A DNA stretch of 64,000 nt. It comes from Pacificispira sp033344895. Its GTDB lineage: Bacteria > Pseudomonadota > Alphaproteobacteria > UBA8366 > Aestuariispiraceae. Under the pieces are notes generated by a model. It was not told where the DNA came from. It worked only from the letters and a program-made list of their open reading frames with translations, and did no database searches. This document shows, piece after piece, positions 25,437 through 33,651 of this stretch. How positions within the stretch are numbered: the stretch's first letter is position 1; every line of letters begins with the position of its first letter. A program made the position numbers and the translations under genes. Location of the stretch: the NCBI GenBank assembly GCA_965229685.1, contig OZ245920.1, positions 2,418,001 to 2,482,000 on the forward strand, read 5' to 3'.

Positions 25437-26093
25437 ATGGAACCGCTTGATCTCACGCCGGACATGCTGTTGCGGGCCTATGCGATCGGCGTTTTCCCGA
25501 TGGCCGAGGACCGGGATGATCCGGACCTGTTCTGGATCGACCCCCGTATCCGGGGTGTGATCCCCCTCGATGGTTTCCATATCCCGCGGCGACTGCGCAA
25601 GACGATCCGCTCAAACCGGTTCCGGGTCACATTCGATCGTGATTTCGAGGGCATCATGGATGGCTGCGCGGAATCGACGGAACGTCGTCCGCGCACCTGG
25701 ATCAACGACAAGATCCTGACGCTCTATACGGCGCTCCACCGCATGAACCACGCCCATTCGGTTGAAGTGTGGGACGGCGACCGCCTGGTCGGCGGCCTTT
25801 ATGGCGTCACCTTGGGCAGCGCCTTTTTCGGGGAAAGCATGTTCTCGCGCGAGCGGGATGCGAGCAAGCTCGCCCTTGCCCATCTTGTTGCGCGCCTGAC
25901 CTTTGCCGGTTTCCGCCTGCTGGACACACAATTTGTCACAAAGCATCTGCAGAAATTCGGCGCCAAAGAGGTCCCACGCAGCGAGTACCGTGCCCTGCTG
26001 GCCGACGCCCTGAACCACGAGGCCGATTTCTTCCACGGCTATGCGGACGGCGAAGCGCTCAAGTATCTGGACGGCCTGCCGTCTGAGACGTAG
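25437..26093 (+). CDS. aat: Leucyl/phenylalanyl-tRNA--protein transferase
   Basis: This 218-residue Aat enzyme adds Leu or Phe to proteins with N-terminal Lys or Arg, targeting them to ClpS/ClpAP. Family marks are AYAIGVFPMAEDRDD, FWIDPRIRGVIPLDGFHI, SVEVWDGDRLVGGLYGV and FFGESMFS. Its position after accC is common in Alphaproteobacteria. Confidence 0.93.
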   Translation: MEPLDLTPDMLLRAYAIGVFPMAEDRDDPDLFWIDPRIRGVIPLDGFHIPRRLRKTIRSNRFRVTFDRDFEGIMDGCAESTERRPRTWINDKILTLYTALHRMNHAHSVEVWDGDRLVGGLYGVTLGSAFFGESMFSRERDASKLALAHLVARLTFAGFRLLDTQFVTKHLQKFGAKEVPRSEYRALLADALNHEADFFHGYADGEALKYLDGLPSET

Positions 26094-26146
26094 CCGCGTC
26101 ATTCCGGCACCTCCTGAAGGGATATCAGCGGGCGCCTGGACCGGTG

Positions 26147-26680
26147 TCAGTCTCCGGAAAGCAGATCGTCGACCGTCAGTAACTCCGACGGCTCCGAACG
26201 GATGGTAATTTCCGGTCGTTTTTCAGGCAGGCGGTTCCGCACCAGATACTGTGTCACGCCGACGACAAAGCGGGGCTCACCGGCGCTGTCCAGCAAAGGA
26301 AGCCCGAGGCGCTCCCCGATGAAGACGCCGCCGTCCGGCGCCACAATTTTTCCGTGATTGTGGTAGCCCAGCCTTTCATCCAGAAGCTTCGACCAGCGCG
26401 CTGTCAGTTCCTGTGCCACGGGGCCCGGAAACAGGTCGTGCAGCTCTTTGCCACGCGGATAGAAGCCTAAGACCTCGATAATTCGTTCACCGGCAATCCG
26501 GTATACGAACCTGTCTTCCCCCACGCGTTCCACGAGCCAGATATGCGGCATAAACCCACCGCGGGCGAGGCCAATGGGATCCAACGCGGCTTTGGTAGGG
26601 ATTCCGCCGGCGCCACAACGCCGCCAGAACTCCAGAAAGGACTGCAAGAGCCGCGCTGTGGGAGTGTTCCGAAACGGCAT
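26147..26680 (-). CDS. PAS_5-type PAS domain protein
   Basis: This 177-residue protein belongs to the single-PAS family often written PAS_5 in Alphaproteobacteria. Diagnostic segments are LDPIGLARGGFMPHIWLVE near 38-57, then FVYRIAGERIIEVLGFYPRGKELHDL, which is the PAS core entry. No output domain is attached, so it may bind a partner or a ligand. Two more members of the same type lie at 61113 and 63828. A palindrome overlaps its ribosome binding site (26688-26704). Confidence 0.7.
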   Translation of the reverse strand: MPFRNTPTARLLQSFLEFWRRCGAGGIPTKAALDPIGLARGGFMPHIWLVERVGEDRFVYRIAGERIIEVLGFYPRGKELHDLFPGPVAQELTARWSKLLDERLGYHNHGKIVAPDGGVFIGERLGLPLLDSAGEPRFVVGVTQYLVRNRLPEKRPEITIRSEPSELLTVDDLLSGD

Positions 26681-26687
26681 GCATCAC

Positions 26688-26704
26688 CTGACTTTCAAGG
26701 TCAG
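26688..26704. promoter_or_regulatory. Inverted repeat overlapping the start of the PAS gene
   Basis: CTGAC-N7-GTCAG lies immediately upstream of the start codon at 26680 on the minus strand and covers the sequence just before the AGGTG ribosome binding site. It could be an operator or an mRNA hairpin limiting translation. Confidence 0.35.
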
Positions 26705-26875
26705 CATGCACCCATGTGTCGTCGAGCGGAAGGGTTCTCTTCTACAGCATTGGACGCGCCACACCATCGCTTCTCTCGGAAAAGCGTCGTGCCCCTTTCT
26801 CGATGCCCCCTAGGCGACACATCGATCCGACGGGTATGATAACGGCTCCATCAACCGTTCTGGACCAGTGAGATC

Positions 26876-27742
26876 ATGTTCATCTCTACCGGGTGTGAGA
26901 TTGTCGTGGCCTGCACCCAACCGGCGCCTTTCATGGCAATGCTGCAGGTTCATCCGGACCGGGCGGACGCCCTGTGCCAACCGGACGATGTTACGGCCCA
27001 ACCCGCGATACCGCTGGAACCTTTTCTGGACCATTTCGGTAACCGGTGCGTTCGCGGCATCGCGCCCGTCGGCGATCTTCGACTGAGCGCCAACACGATC
27101 GTGAACGACCCGTTTGAGCCGGACCCTCTGGTCCCCGACGCCACGCAGCTTCCCGTCGAAAGCCTGCCTGTGAAAACACTTCGGTTCTTGCTCGGCAGCC
27201 GGTACTGCGAAGTGGATCGACTGATGGACCATGCATGGACCCTCTTCGGCGATACTGCGCCCGGCTGGCCAAGGGTCCAGGCCGTCTGCGACTGGGTCCA
27301 CAACAACATTACCTTCGGGTATTCCCATTCCAGACCCAACATGTCGGCTGCGGAAGTGTTTGAGCGCCGCGCCGGTGTGTGTCGGGATTTTGCACATCTC
27401 GCGATCACCTTCTGTCGCGCCCTCAACATTCCCGCCCGCTACGGCACCGGCTATCTGGGGGACATCGATATTGAACCCGAGCCATTTCCAATGGACGTCT
27501 CGGCCTGGTTCGAAGTGTTTCTCGGCGGCGCCTGGTACACATTCGACGCCCGTTTCAATGTCCGGCGGCGCGGGCGCATTCTGATGGCACGGGGACGCGA
27601 CGCTGCCGACTGCGCCATGCTGACCACCTTTGGGCCGCACAAGCTCGTCGAATGGCATGTATGGACGGACGAGGCCCAACATACGCCGGAGACGCCATCC
27701 TCAGAAGACGGGGCGCGTCGGGCACTATACGGCCGCCGATAG
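26876..27742 (+). CDS. Transglutaminase-like family protein
   Basis: This 288-residue protein has a transglutaminase-like core with an N-terminal beta domain. The expected nucleophile is C169 in RRAGVCRDFAHLAI, and the acid is D224 in WYTFDAR. The position where cysteine-triad members carry the histidine of HAW is serine here (DVSAWFEV, S209), so the triad is incomplete as read; relatives with SAW often keep a histidine shortly after FDAR, but here it is phenylalanine. It may be a protease, an amidase-like or an inactive member. It starts 195 bases after the PAS gene and lies 158 bases before the Peptidase_Mx-like gene. Confidence 0.8.
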   Translation: MFISTGCEIVVACTQPAPFMAMLQVHPDRADALCQPDDVTAQPAIPLEPFLDHFGNRCVRGIAPVGDLRLSANTIVNDPFEPDPLVPDATQLPVESLPVKTLRFLLGSRYCEVDRLMDHAWTLFGDTAPGWPRVQAVCDWVHNNITFGYSHSRPNMSAAEVFERRAGVCRDFAHLAITFCRALNIPARYGTGYLGDIDIEPEPFPMDVSAWFEVFLGGAWYTFDARFNVRRRGRILMARGRDAADCAMLTTFGPHKLVEWHVWTDEAQHTPETPSSEDGARRALYGRR

Positions 27743-27900
27743 GGCCGGACCATCGCTCTTTCGAGTGCAAAGCGACAACTTCGGACATATGCTGATTTTG
27801 TTGATCGACCGGCTTCACCGAAAGCGATGGTGTCCGGCGGGTGGCCGGTATCCGATCAGGCAGCAACCCCGGTGTTTCATCGGTTCATGGAGAACCAGAA

Positions 27901-28992
27901 ATGCAACGATTTTCCTGTGACTGCGGCAATCGCCTGTTCTTCGAAAACACCGAGTGTCTGGCCTGCGAGCGGGAGGTGGGCTGGTGTCCGTATTGCCAGA
28001 CAATGACGGCAATGGAGGAATTCGCCGACGGCATGCAGTGCGTGCGGTGCGAGCGTCCGGTCGCCAAATGTTCAAACCGGGTTGAGTTCGACGTCTGTAA
28101 TCGAAACCTGCCCGTCGATCCCGAAACCGGCATGACGAGCGGGGGGTTATGCGATTGCTGCCGGTACAATGACACGATCCCCGATCTCTCCGTTCCGGGA
28201 AATCACGAACATTGGCTTCTGCTGGAGCAGGCGAAGCGACGCCTCATTCACGGCCTGGACGGGTTGGGTCTGCCGCATGGTGCGCGTGCCGACGGTTTTT
28301 CACCCGGACTTTCCTTTGACTTCAAGGGGGATAGTATCGCCCCGAAAAGTCTCTGGCGCACGGTTGGCAAGAATGAACGTGTTTTCACCGGTCACGCGGA
28401 CGGGAAAATCACGATCAATATCCGTGAGGCGGACGCGGTTGAACGTGAAAAGATGCGTGTGGATCTGGGCGAGGCGCACCGGACCGTAATCGGCCATTTC
28501 CGGCATGAGATCGGCCACTACTATTGGGATCTTCTGATCGAGGGCGACCCGCCGGCGCTTGCCGCGTTCAAGGACCTGTTCGGCGATCCCGAGAACCCGA
28601 CCTATGGGGAAGCCCTGGAACGGCACTACGCGGAAGGACCGCCGGCGGACTGGCAGGATTCCTTCATCAGCGCCTACGCGACCATGCATCCCTGGGAAGA
28701 TTGGGCCGAGACTTTCGCCTTCTATCTCGACGTCGTCGACGTGATGGAGACCGCCAGCGCATCGGGACTGATGACCCTCGACGTGCCGGACAATGTCGAC
28801 GATCTTCTCGACGCCTATGCAAGGCTGGGGATACTTCTGAATGAGTTGAACAGAGGCATGGGCCTGATCGATTTCGTACCGGAACTGGTTGTCCCGGACG
28901 TTGTCGAAAAAGTCCGGTTCGTTCGGGACACGATCACGAAAGCGGCAGCCAATGCTTCACAGGAGGCGGTGGCGGCCCAGGCAGCGGGGTAA
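27901..28992 (+). CDS. Putative zinc-binding metallopeptidase (Peptidase_Mx-like)
   Basis: This 363-residue protein has an N-terminal zinc-ribbon region with cysteines at CDCGN, CLAC, CPYC and CVRC (about 6-50) plus CDCC near 84-87. A zincin domain follows with HEIGH at 202-206 in FRHEIGHYYWD. A conserved DWAETFAFYLD near 262 could supply the third ligand. The ATG at 27901 matches the Cys-rich start and is preferred to a 27841 start. Families of this kind often occur beside transglutaminase-like genes, as here. Confidence 0.78.
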   Translation: MQRFSCDCGNRLFFENTECLACEREVGWCPYCQTMTAMEEFADGMQCVRCERPVAKCSNRVEFDVCNRNLPVDPETGMTSGGLCDCCRYNDTIPDLSVPGNHEHWLLLEQAKRRLIHGLDGLGLPHGARADGFSPGLSFDFKGDSIAPKSLWRTVGKNERVFTGHADGKITINIREADAVEREKMRVDLGEAHRTVIGHFRHEIGHYYWDLLIEGDPPALAAFKDLFGDPENPTYGEALERHYAEGPPADWQDSFISAYATMHPWEDWAETFAFYLDVVDVMETASASGLMTLDVPDNVDDLLDAYARLGILLNELNRGMGLIDFVPELVVPDVVEKVRFVRDTITKAAANASQEAVAAQAAG

Positions 28993-29040
28993 GAGTAACG
29001 CCTGGTGCGCCAGTAACACCGGCCCTTCCCGCAAACGCAG

Positions 29041-29066
29041 AAAGCCCCGCCAGTGGGCGGGGCTTT
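29041..29066. terminator. Bidirectional terminator between Peptidase_Mx-like gene and boxB
   Basis: AAAGCCCCGCC and GGCGGGGCTTT form a perfect 11-base stem with a four-base loop. The A-run on one side and T-run on the other let it act on both strands. It separates the two converging genes. Confidence 0.85.
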
Positions 29067-29091
29067 CCGTAACGGGAACTCGTATCAGGGA

Positions 29092-30519
29092 TCAGTGTAC
29101 GCGGACGTATTCGTAATCCACCGGCTGGTTGTTGATGCCGCGGTCCGGCGGGGCAATCCACGCCGCCACCTTGCCCGGCTCCATGACCGGCTTCATCAGG
29201 CTCTTCACATAGGCCCGATCCTCTTCCGACGGCAGGAACTCGGTCTTGCGCTGTTCGAACTCTTCCGGCGAGATCTGCTTGCCGGTCGGGTCCATGGTCA
29301 TGTTCGCCCACGGCCCGATGGAACGGCGGAACCGCTCGCTCGGCAGTGTAATCTCGAAGTCGAACCCAGCCTTCTTGATCAGGCGGTTCCAGCGGGTCAG
29401 ACCGACCATGCAGTCCTTGATATAGGCCTGACGGACGACTTCGTTCATGGCGTTGCGCATCGGGATGCTTTCCGTCACCGCCCTGCCGTTTTCGTCCGGC
29501 ACATCCAGATCGAAAGTCGTGTCGCGGCAGATGTGATCTTCGAACCGCGCCTCGTCGGGCCGTCCCTTGACACCGCTCGCGAAATAGCTCGCCGCATTGG
29601 ACGACTTTTCGGAACCGAACAGGTCCAGGCATGACGAGAACCAGAAGTTCACGTAGCGCTGCAGGAGCTGCAGGTCGATCGCGCCGGCCTTGCGGATCAC
29701 TTCCGGATCGTCGCTGCCGGTTTCCTTCATGACTTCCAGCGCCCGCTTGATGATGCGACCGATACCCGTCTCGCCGACGAACATGTGGTGGGCTTCCTCG
29801 GTCAGCATGAACTGACAGGTACGTGCCAGCGGATCGAAAGAGCTCTCGGCCAGGCATTTCAGCTGGAACTTGCCGTCCCGGTCGGTGAAATAGGTGAACA
29901 TGAAGAAGCTCAGCCAATCGTCGATGGGCTCGTTGAACGTGCTGAGGATGCGCGGATTGTCGACATCGCCAGAATGACGCATCAGCAGTTCTTCTGCTTC
30001 TTCGCGGCCATCCCGGCCGAAATATGCGTGCAGCAGATACACCATGGCCCAGAGGTGACGCCCCTCCTCCACATTGACCTGGAACAGGTTGCGCAGGTCA
30101 TAGAGGGACGGACAGGTCTGGCCCAGCAGGCGCTGCTGCTCGACCGACGCGGGTTCGGTATCGCCCTGGGTGGAAATCAGGTTACGCAGCACGGCGCGAT
30201 GCTCTCCGGGAACTTCCTGCCAGACCGGCTTGCCGAACTCGTCACCGAAACCGATCGTCCGGTCCATCTCTCGATCTGCCAGGAAAATGCCCCAGCGATA
30301 TTCCGGCATCTTCACGTGGCCGAAATGAGCCCAGCCCTTGGCATCGACGGACACGGCCGTGCGCAGGTAGACGTCGTGGCTCATGAAACCTTCAGGTCCC
30401 AGATCCTGCCACCAGTTCAGGAATTTCGGTTGCCAATGTTCCAGCGCGCGCTGCAGGCGCCGGTCATTGTTCAGGTCGACATTGTTGGGAATACGCTCTT
30501 GGTAATCGATAGCGGCCAT
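29092..30519 (-). CDS. boxB: Benzoyl-CoA 2,3-epoxidase oxygenase subunit
   Basis: This 475-residue protein is the diiron oxygenase of the box pathway, which epoxidises benzoyl-CoA with O2. The two ferritin-type iron motifs are visible: NVEEGRHLWAMV (E152, H155) and TEEAHHMFVGE (near 241-245). It works with the reductase BoxA, which is not in the window. It follows boxC by 31 bases on the minus strand, making a boxC-boxB operon. Confidence 0.92.
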   Translation of the reverse strand: MAAIDYQERIPNNVDLNNDRRLQRALEHWQPKFLNWWQDLGPEGFMSHDVYLRTAVSVDAKGWAHFGHVKMPEYRWGIFLADREMDRTIGFGDEFGKPVWQEVPGEHRAVLRNLISTQGDTEPASVEQQRLLGQTCPSLYDLRNLFQVNVEEGRHLWAMVYLLHAYFGRDGREEAEELLMRHSGDVDNPRILSTFNEPIDDWLSFFMFTYFTDRDGKFQLKCLAESSFDPLARTCQFMLTEEAHHMFVGETGIGRIIKRALEVMKETGSDDPEVIRKAGAIDLQLLQRYVNFWFSSCLDLFGSEKSSNAASYFASGVKGRPDEARFEDHICRDTTFDLDVPDENGRAVTESIPMRNAMNEVVRQAYIKDCMVGLTRWNRLIKKAGFDFEITLPSERFRRSIGPWANMTMDPTGKQISPEEFEQRKTEFLPSEEDRAYVKSLMKPVMEPGKVAAWIAPPDRGINNQPVDYEYVRVH

Positions 30520-30550
30520 CTCTCGGGCTCCCTCTTTCTTCGGTCTAGGC

Positions 30551-32209
30551 TCAGACGCGTTTCCAGTCGAAATCGGCCTTGGAGCCGGTTCCGAAGAGTT
30601 TCAGCGCACCCTTTTCGCCGACGGCGTTCGGGCGGATGAAGATCCAGTTCTGCCATGCAGACAACCGGCCGAAGACCTTTGTCAGCATGGTCTCTTGGCC
30701 ACCGAAGCGCAGGTTCGCTTCCATGCCCGTAAGCGCGTCCGGGGACAGCGACGCACGTTCCTCAATGGCGATGCGCAACTCGTCGTCCCAGTCCAGGTCG
30801 TCCGGGGCAAAGGTGACAAGGCCGATTTCCTCGGCGACCGGGCCGACCAGCGGCTCGCCCTTGCGCTTCATCAGCTGCTCATGAATGTTTTCTTCCGCCA
30901 GGAAACGGGTTTGCAGCCGGGTCAGGCCATTGACTTCTTCCAGCGGGCCGAAGTTCATGTCGCCCAGAATGATCGCCGGCGCATTCTCTTCGTCATCCGG
31001 CAGGTCCAGCATGTAGGAACGATCCGCACAGAAGGCGAGTTCCAACAGGCTGCCCGCGAAGCAGCTGCCTTCGTCGATGATCGCAAACATGCTGCGGGAC
31101 GTGACGTCCAGCCGCGCGAAGGTGCGGCGCATCATGCCCAGCACTTCGGTCACGAACCAGTTGTCCTTATTCTTCAGGACGGCAGCATCGGCTTCGAGCA
31201 CGCGCGCGGCGTCACCCTGCGTCTTCAACTCCCAAAGACCGACTTCCTCATGATTTGTACGCAGCATCAGGATGGCGTCGTCCAGTTCCCGCGCCATGGC
31301 CAGCGGCCACCAGTCCATGCCCTGCTTCAGGATCGTATCGATGTCGGCGGGGACAGTTGTCGTCGGCGCCTTCACGGTGATTGTTACCTTGCGGCCATCC
31401 CCGTCCAGCGTCACATCGACATTCGGATAGCTGTAGCCGTCGTCACGGATTTCGCGCTTGACCGGCGTCATCTTCACGCCCTCGGCCGCGTCCGGGCGCT
31501 TGCTTTCCTTTGCAAGCTCGGCCGCGCGTTCACGGACCTTTTCCATGAAAACCTGCTTCGGCGCGATATGATCGACGAGGCGCCATTCCTTGGCGCGCTG
31601 ACCGCGCACACCCTCAGTCGACGTACAGAAGACATCCGCCAGATCACGACGCATCTTGCGCTTGTCGGTCAGGCGCGTCAGACCGCCCGTGCCCGGCAGA
31701 ACGCCCAGCAGAGGTACTTCCGGCAGGCTGACCGCGCTGGATCGATCATCGATCAGGAAGATTTCGTCGCATGCCAGGGCCATTTCGTACCCACCACCGG
31801 CAGTCACGCCATTGCAGCCGGCGATAAACTTCAGCCCCGAGTGCTTGGAGCTGTCTTCCATCGAATTCCGGGTCTCGTTCGTGAACTTACAGAAGTTCAC
31901 CTTCCAGCCATGGGACGACGTACCCAGCATGTAAATGTTCGCGCCAGCACAGAACATGCGGTCCAGACCGGATGTCAGGATGACGGACTTCACAGACGGA
32001 TGCTCGAAACGGATGCGCTGCAGGGCATCGTGCAGTTCCATATCGACGCCCAGGTCGTAGGAGTTCAGTTTCAGCTGATAACCCGGTCGGATCCCCCCGT
32101 CCTCATCGACGGTCAGGGTCAGGGTCGCGATCTCGCCGTCCACATCCAGAGACCAATGTCTGTAACTCTCCGGATCGCGGTCATAGGTGATGAGATTGTC
32201 GTAAGCCAT
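30551..32209 (-). CDS. boxC: Benzoyl-CoA-dihydrodiol lyase
   Basis: This 552-residue crotonase-superfamily enzyme cleaves 2,3-epoxybenzoyl-CoA to 3,4-dehydroadipyl-CoA semialdehyde and formate. Segments SGLDRMFCAGANI (about 82-94) and GVTAGGGYEMALACDEIF (about 133-150) make the first crotonase half, and FGPLEEVNGLTRLQTRFLAEE belongs to the C-terminal half. The start MAYDNLITYDRDPESYRHW at 32209 matches the family; a longer frame to 32284 runs into the promoter. The boxC-boxB order and a TGCA-type operator upstream are discussed separately. Confidence 0.92.
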   Translation of the reverse strand: MAYDNLITYDRDPESYRHWSLDVDGEIATLTLTVDEDGGIRPGYQLKLNSYDLGVDMELHDALQRIRFEHPSVKSVILTSGLDRMFCAGANIYMLGTSSHGWKVNFCKFTNETRNSMEDSSKHSGLKFIAGCNGVTAGGGYEMALACDEIFLIDDRSSAVSLPEVPLLGVLPGTGGLTRLTDKRKMRRDLADVFCTSTEGVRGQRAKEWRLVDHIAPKQVFMEKVRERAAELAKESKRPDAAEGVKMTPVKREIRDDGYSYPNVDVTLDGDGRKVTITVKAPTTTVPADIDTILKQGMDWWPLAMARELDDAILMLRTNHEEVGLWELKTQGDAARVLEADAAVLKNKDNWFVTEVLGMMRRTFARLDVTSRSMFAIIDEGSCFAGSLLELAFCADRSYMLDLPDDEENAPAIILGDMNFGPLEEVNGLTRLQTRFLAEENIHEQLMKRKGEPLVGPVAEEIGLVTFAPDDLDWDDELRIAIEERASLSPDALTGMEANLRFGGQETMLTKVFGRLSAWQNWIFIRPNAVGEKGALKLFGTGSKADFDWKRV

Positions 32210-32283
32210 GATGTTGTCCCTTCCCAATCGGCACACGACGCCCACAAGCAGGGATAACGCCGAGTACGTTCTGTTTCTGAACA

Positions 32284-32327
32284 TGCACTATAATGCAATT
32301 CCAGAATTTGACAAGGAACTATAATGC
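32284..32327 (-). promoter_or_regulatory. boxCB promoter and TGCA-type operator
   Basis: On the minus strand, TTGTCA (plus 32309-32314) and TATAGT (plus 32287-32292), 16 bases apart, form a sigma70-like promoter for boxC. TGCA-N6-TGCA at 32284-32297 overlaps the -10 element; TGCA repeats are the known operators of BzdR/BoxR-type regulators. The decamer ACTATAATGC occurs at 32287 and again at 32318, 31 bases apart. No boxR gene is in the window. Confidence 0.55.
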
Positions 32328-32339
32328 CTGTTCTCGCCT

Positions 32340-33257
32340 TTACTCTTCACCACCTCTGGTGCCCTCGCCGAGGAACAGGGGTCTCATTCGCCTGGCTTCA
32401 GCTGCGCATTCCTGGATGAAGCGGCGGACCCGTTCGACCCGTTTCAACGACGGGTGGGTCAGCGCCCAGATATCGGCGTAGCGGTGCAGAGGCAGATCCG
32501 GAAAGCGCATGAGGCCGGGCTCCAAATCGCCGATAAAGCAAGGCAATCTCACCAATCCCATGCCCGCGCGCGCGGCACCGATCATCGCGGGCTTGTCGTT
32601 GAAACGCGCCGCAATGAACGCATTCGGAAACCTGTTGATGATTTCTTCGGGAGGGTGCGCCTGTCCGATGAAGCCGATCCATTCCAACGGTGCCAGCGGG
32701 CCGTCCCGCTGCACCAGAACGTGCGCCCTCTCATGATAGTCCGATGTGCAATATATTGCCGCCCTGACCTCGGTCAGTCGACGCCCCCACAGATCCTCCT
32801 CGGGCGCGTCGACCGCACGGATGGCGACATCGGCCTCTCTGCGATGCAGGTCCAACAGGCCGGTACCGGTCACGAAATCGAGTTCAATGTCGGGAAAGCG
32901 CGTCCTGAAGGAAGCAAACACCCGTGCGAAAGGGCCGACAAGCACCAGCAGAGGCGCCGTCACGACCAGTCTGCCGGAAAGATCACGGTCGCGGGTTTCC
33001 AGGGCCTGGTCCAACTCGCGCCGCGCATCTTCCATGGCCTCGGCGGTTGCGGCCACGCGCTGTCCCGCTTCCGTCGGCACAAGGCCGTCCGGCTGCCGCA
33101 TGAAAAGCTGCACGCCGAGACCGTCTTCCAGCTTGGCCACCCGTCGTGAAATCGTGGCATGGTTCACGCCCAGCAAACGCGCAGCGGCGCTCAAGCCACC
33201 GGCACGCGACACCGCCAACACGATCCGCAGGTCATCCCAATCCGTCATGCTGTGCAT
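32340..33257 (-). CDS. LysR family transcriptional regulator
   Basis: This 305-residue LysR protein has the family N-terminal winged helix: LRIVLAVSRAGGLSAAARLLGVNHATISRRVAKLE (about 10-44). The rest is the periplasmic-binding-like effector domain. It lies upstream of boxCB on the same strand but is divergent from the DUF1330 gene, whose promoter it probably shares. Two inverted repeats with LysR-like features are in the 93-base gap. The effector is unknown; a link to boxCB is only positional. Confidence 0.88.
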   Translation of the reverse strand: MHSMTDWDDLRIVLAVSRAGGLSAAARLLGVNHATISRRVAKLEDGLGVQLFMRQPDGLVPTEAGQRVAATAEAMEDARRELDQALETRDRDLSGRLVVTAPLLVLVGPFARVFASFRTRFPDIELDFVTGTGLLDLHRREADVAIRAVDAPEEDLWGRRLTEVRAAIYCTSDYHERAHVLVQRDGPLAPLEWIGFIGQAHPPEEIINRFPNAFIAARFNDKPAMIGAARAGMGLVRLPCFIGDLEPGLMRFPDLPLHRYADIWALTHPSLKRVERVRRFIQECAAEARRMRPLFLGEGTRGGEE

Positions 33258-33296
33258 TTTTGCACAACTGTGCGACAGATTTTGAGAATTTTCTCA
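33251..33296. promoter_or_regulatory. Inverted repeats between LysR gene and DUF1330
   Basis: Two symmetric elements lie in the divergent promoter gap: TGTGCA-N4-TGCACA at 33251-33266, covering the LysR start codon, and TGAGAA-N2-TTCTCA at 33283-33296. Their position suits autoregulation of the LysR gene and control of DUF1330. Confidence 0.5.
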
Positions 33297-33350
33297 CGCC
33301 ACGACCTGTCGCACCCTCACGGCACCCCAACAGATACCGGAGTGCAGACA

Positions 33351-33647
33351 ATGACCGTATACGCCCTCGCCCATGTAACGCCGACCGACCCGGAAACCTT
33401 CAAGCGCTATCAGGAAGCCGCCGCAACCGCGCTTGCCAAACATGGCGGTTCGGTCGCCGTGAAGGCCCCCAACCCCCAACTGCTTGAAGGGTCTCTGCCG
33501 CAACCGGCCGCCATGGTCCTGCTGGCCTTTCCCGATGCCGAGGCGGTACGGGCCTGGCATGGCGATCCGGCGTTGAAGGAAATCCACGCCCTCAGAACCG
33601 GCGGCGCGGACACCACGATCTATCTGATGGACCCGGCCGGCGGATAG
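33351..33647 (+). CDS. DUF1330 family protein
   Basis: This 98-residue protein begins MTVYALAHVTPTDPETFKRYQ and ends IYLMDPAGG, with the DUF1330 pattern MVLLAFPDAEAVRAWHGDPAL. It is a paralogue of the protein at 13631. The ATG at 33351 is preferred to the longer frame from 33159, which reads back through the LysR gene. It is probably regulated by the neighbouring LysR protein. Confidence 0.82.
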   Translation: MTVYALAHVTPTDPETFKRYQEAAATALAKHGGSVAVKAPNPQLLEGSLPQPAAMVLLAFPDAEAVRAWHGDPALKEIHALRTGGADTTIYLMDPAGG

Positions 33648-33651
33648 ACGT

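Noticed and set aside
30695..32257. A 520-residue frame on the plus strand opposite boxC
   Set aside because: It is the antisense shadow of a well-conserved boxC gene in GC-rich DNA and has no ribosome binding site or recognisable domain.
32308..32325. TTGACA and TATAAT on the plus strand as a promoter
   Set aside because: They are only 6 bases apart, too close for a sigma70 promoter, and no plus-strand gene follows within 1 kb.
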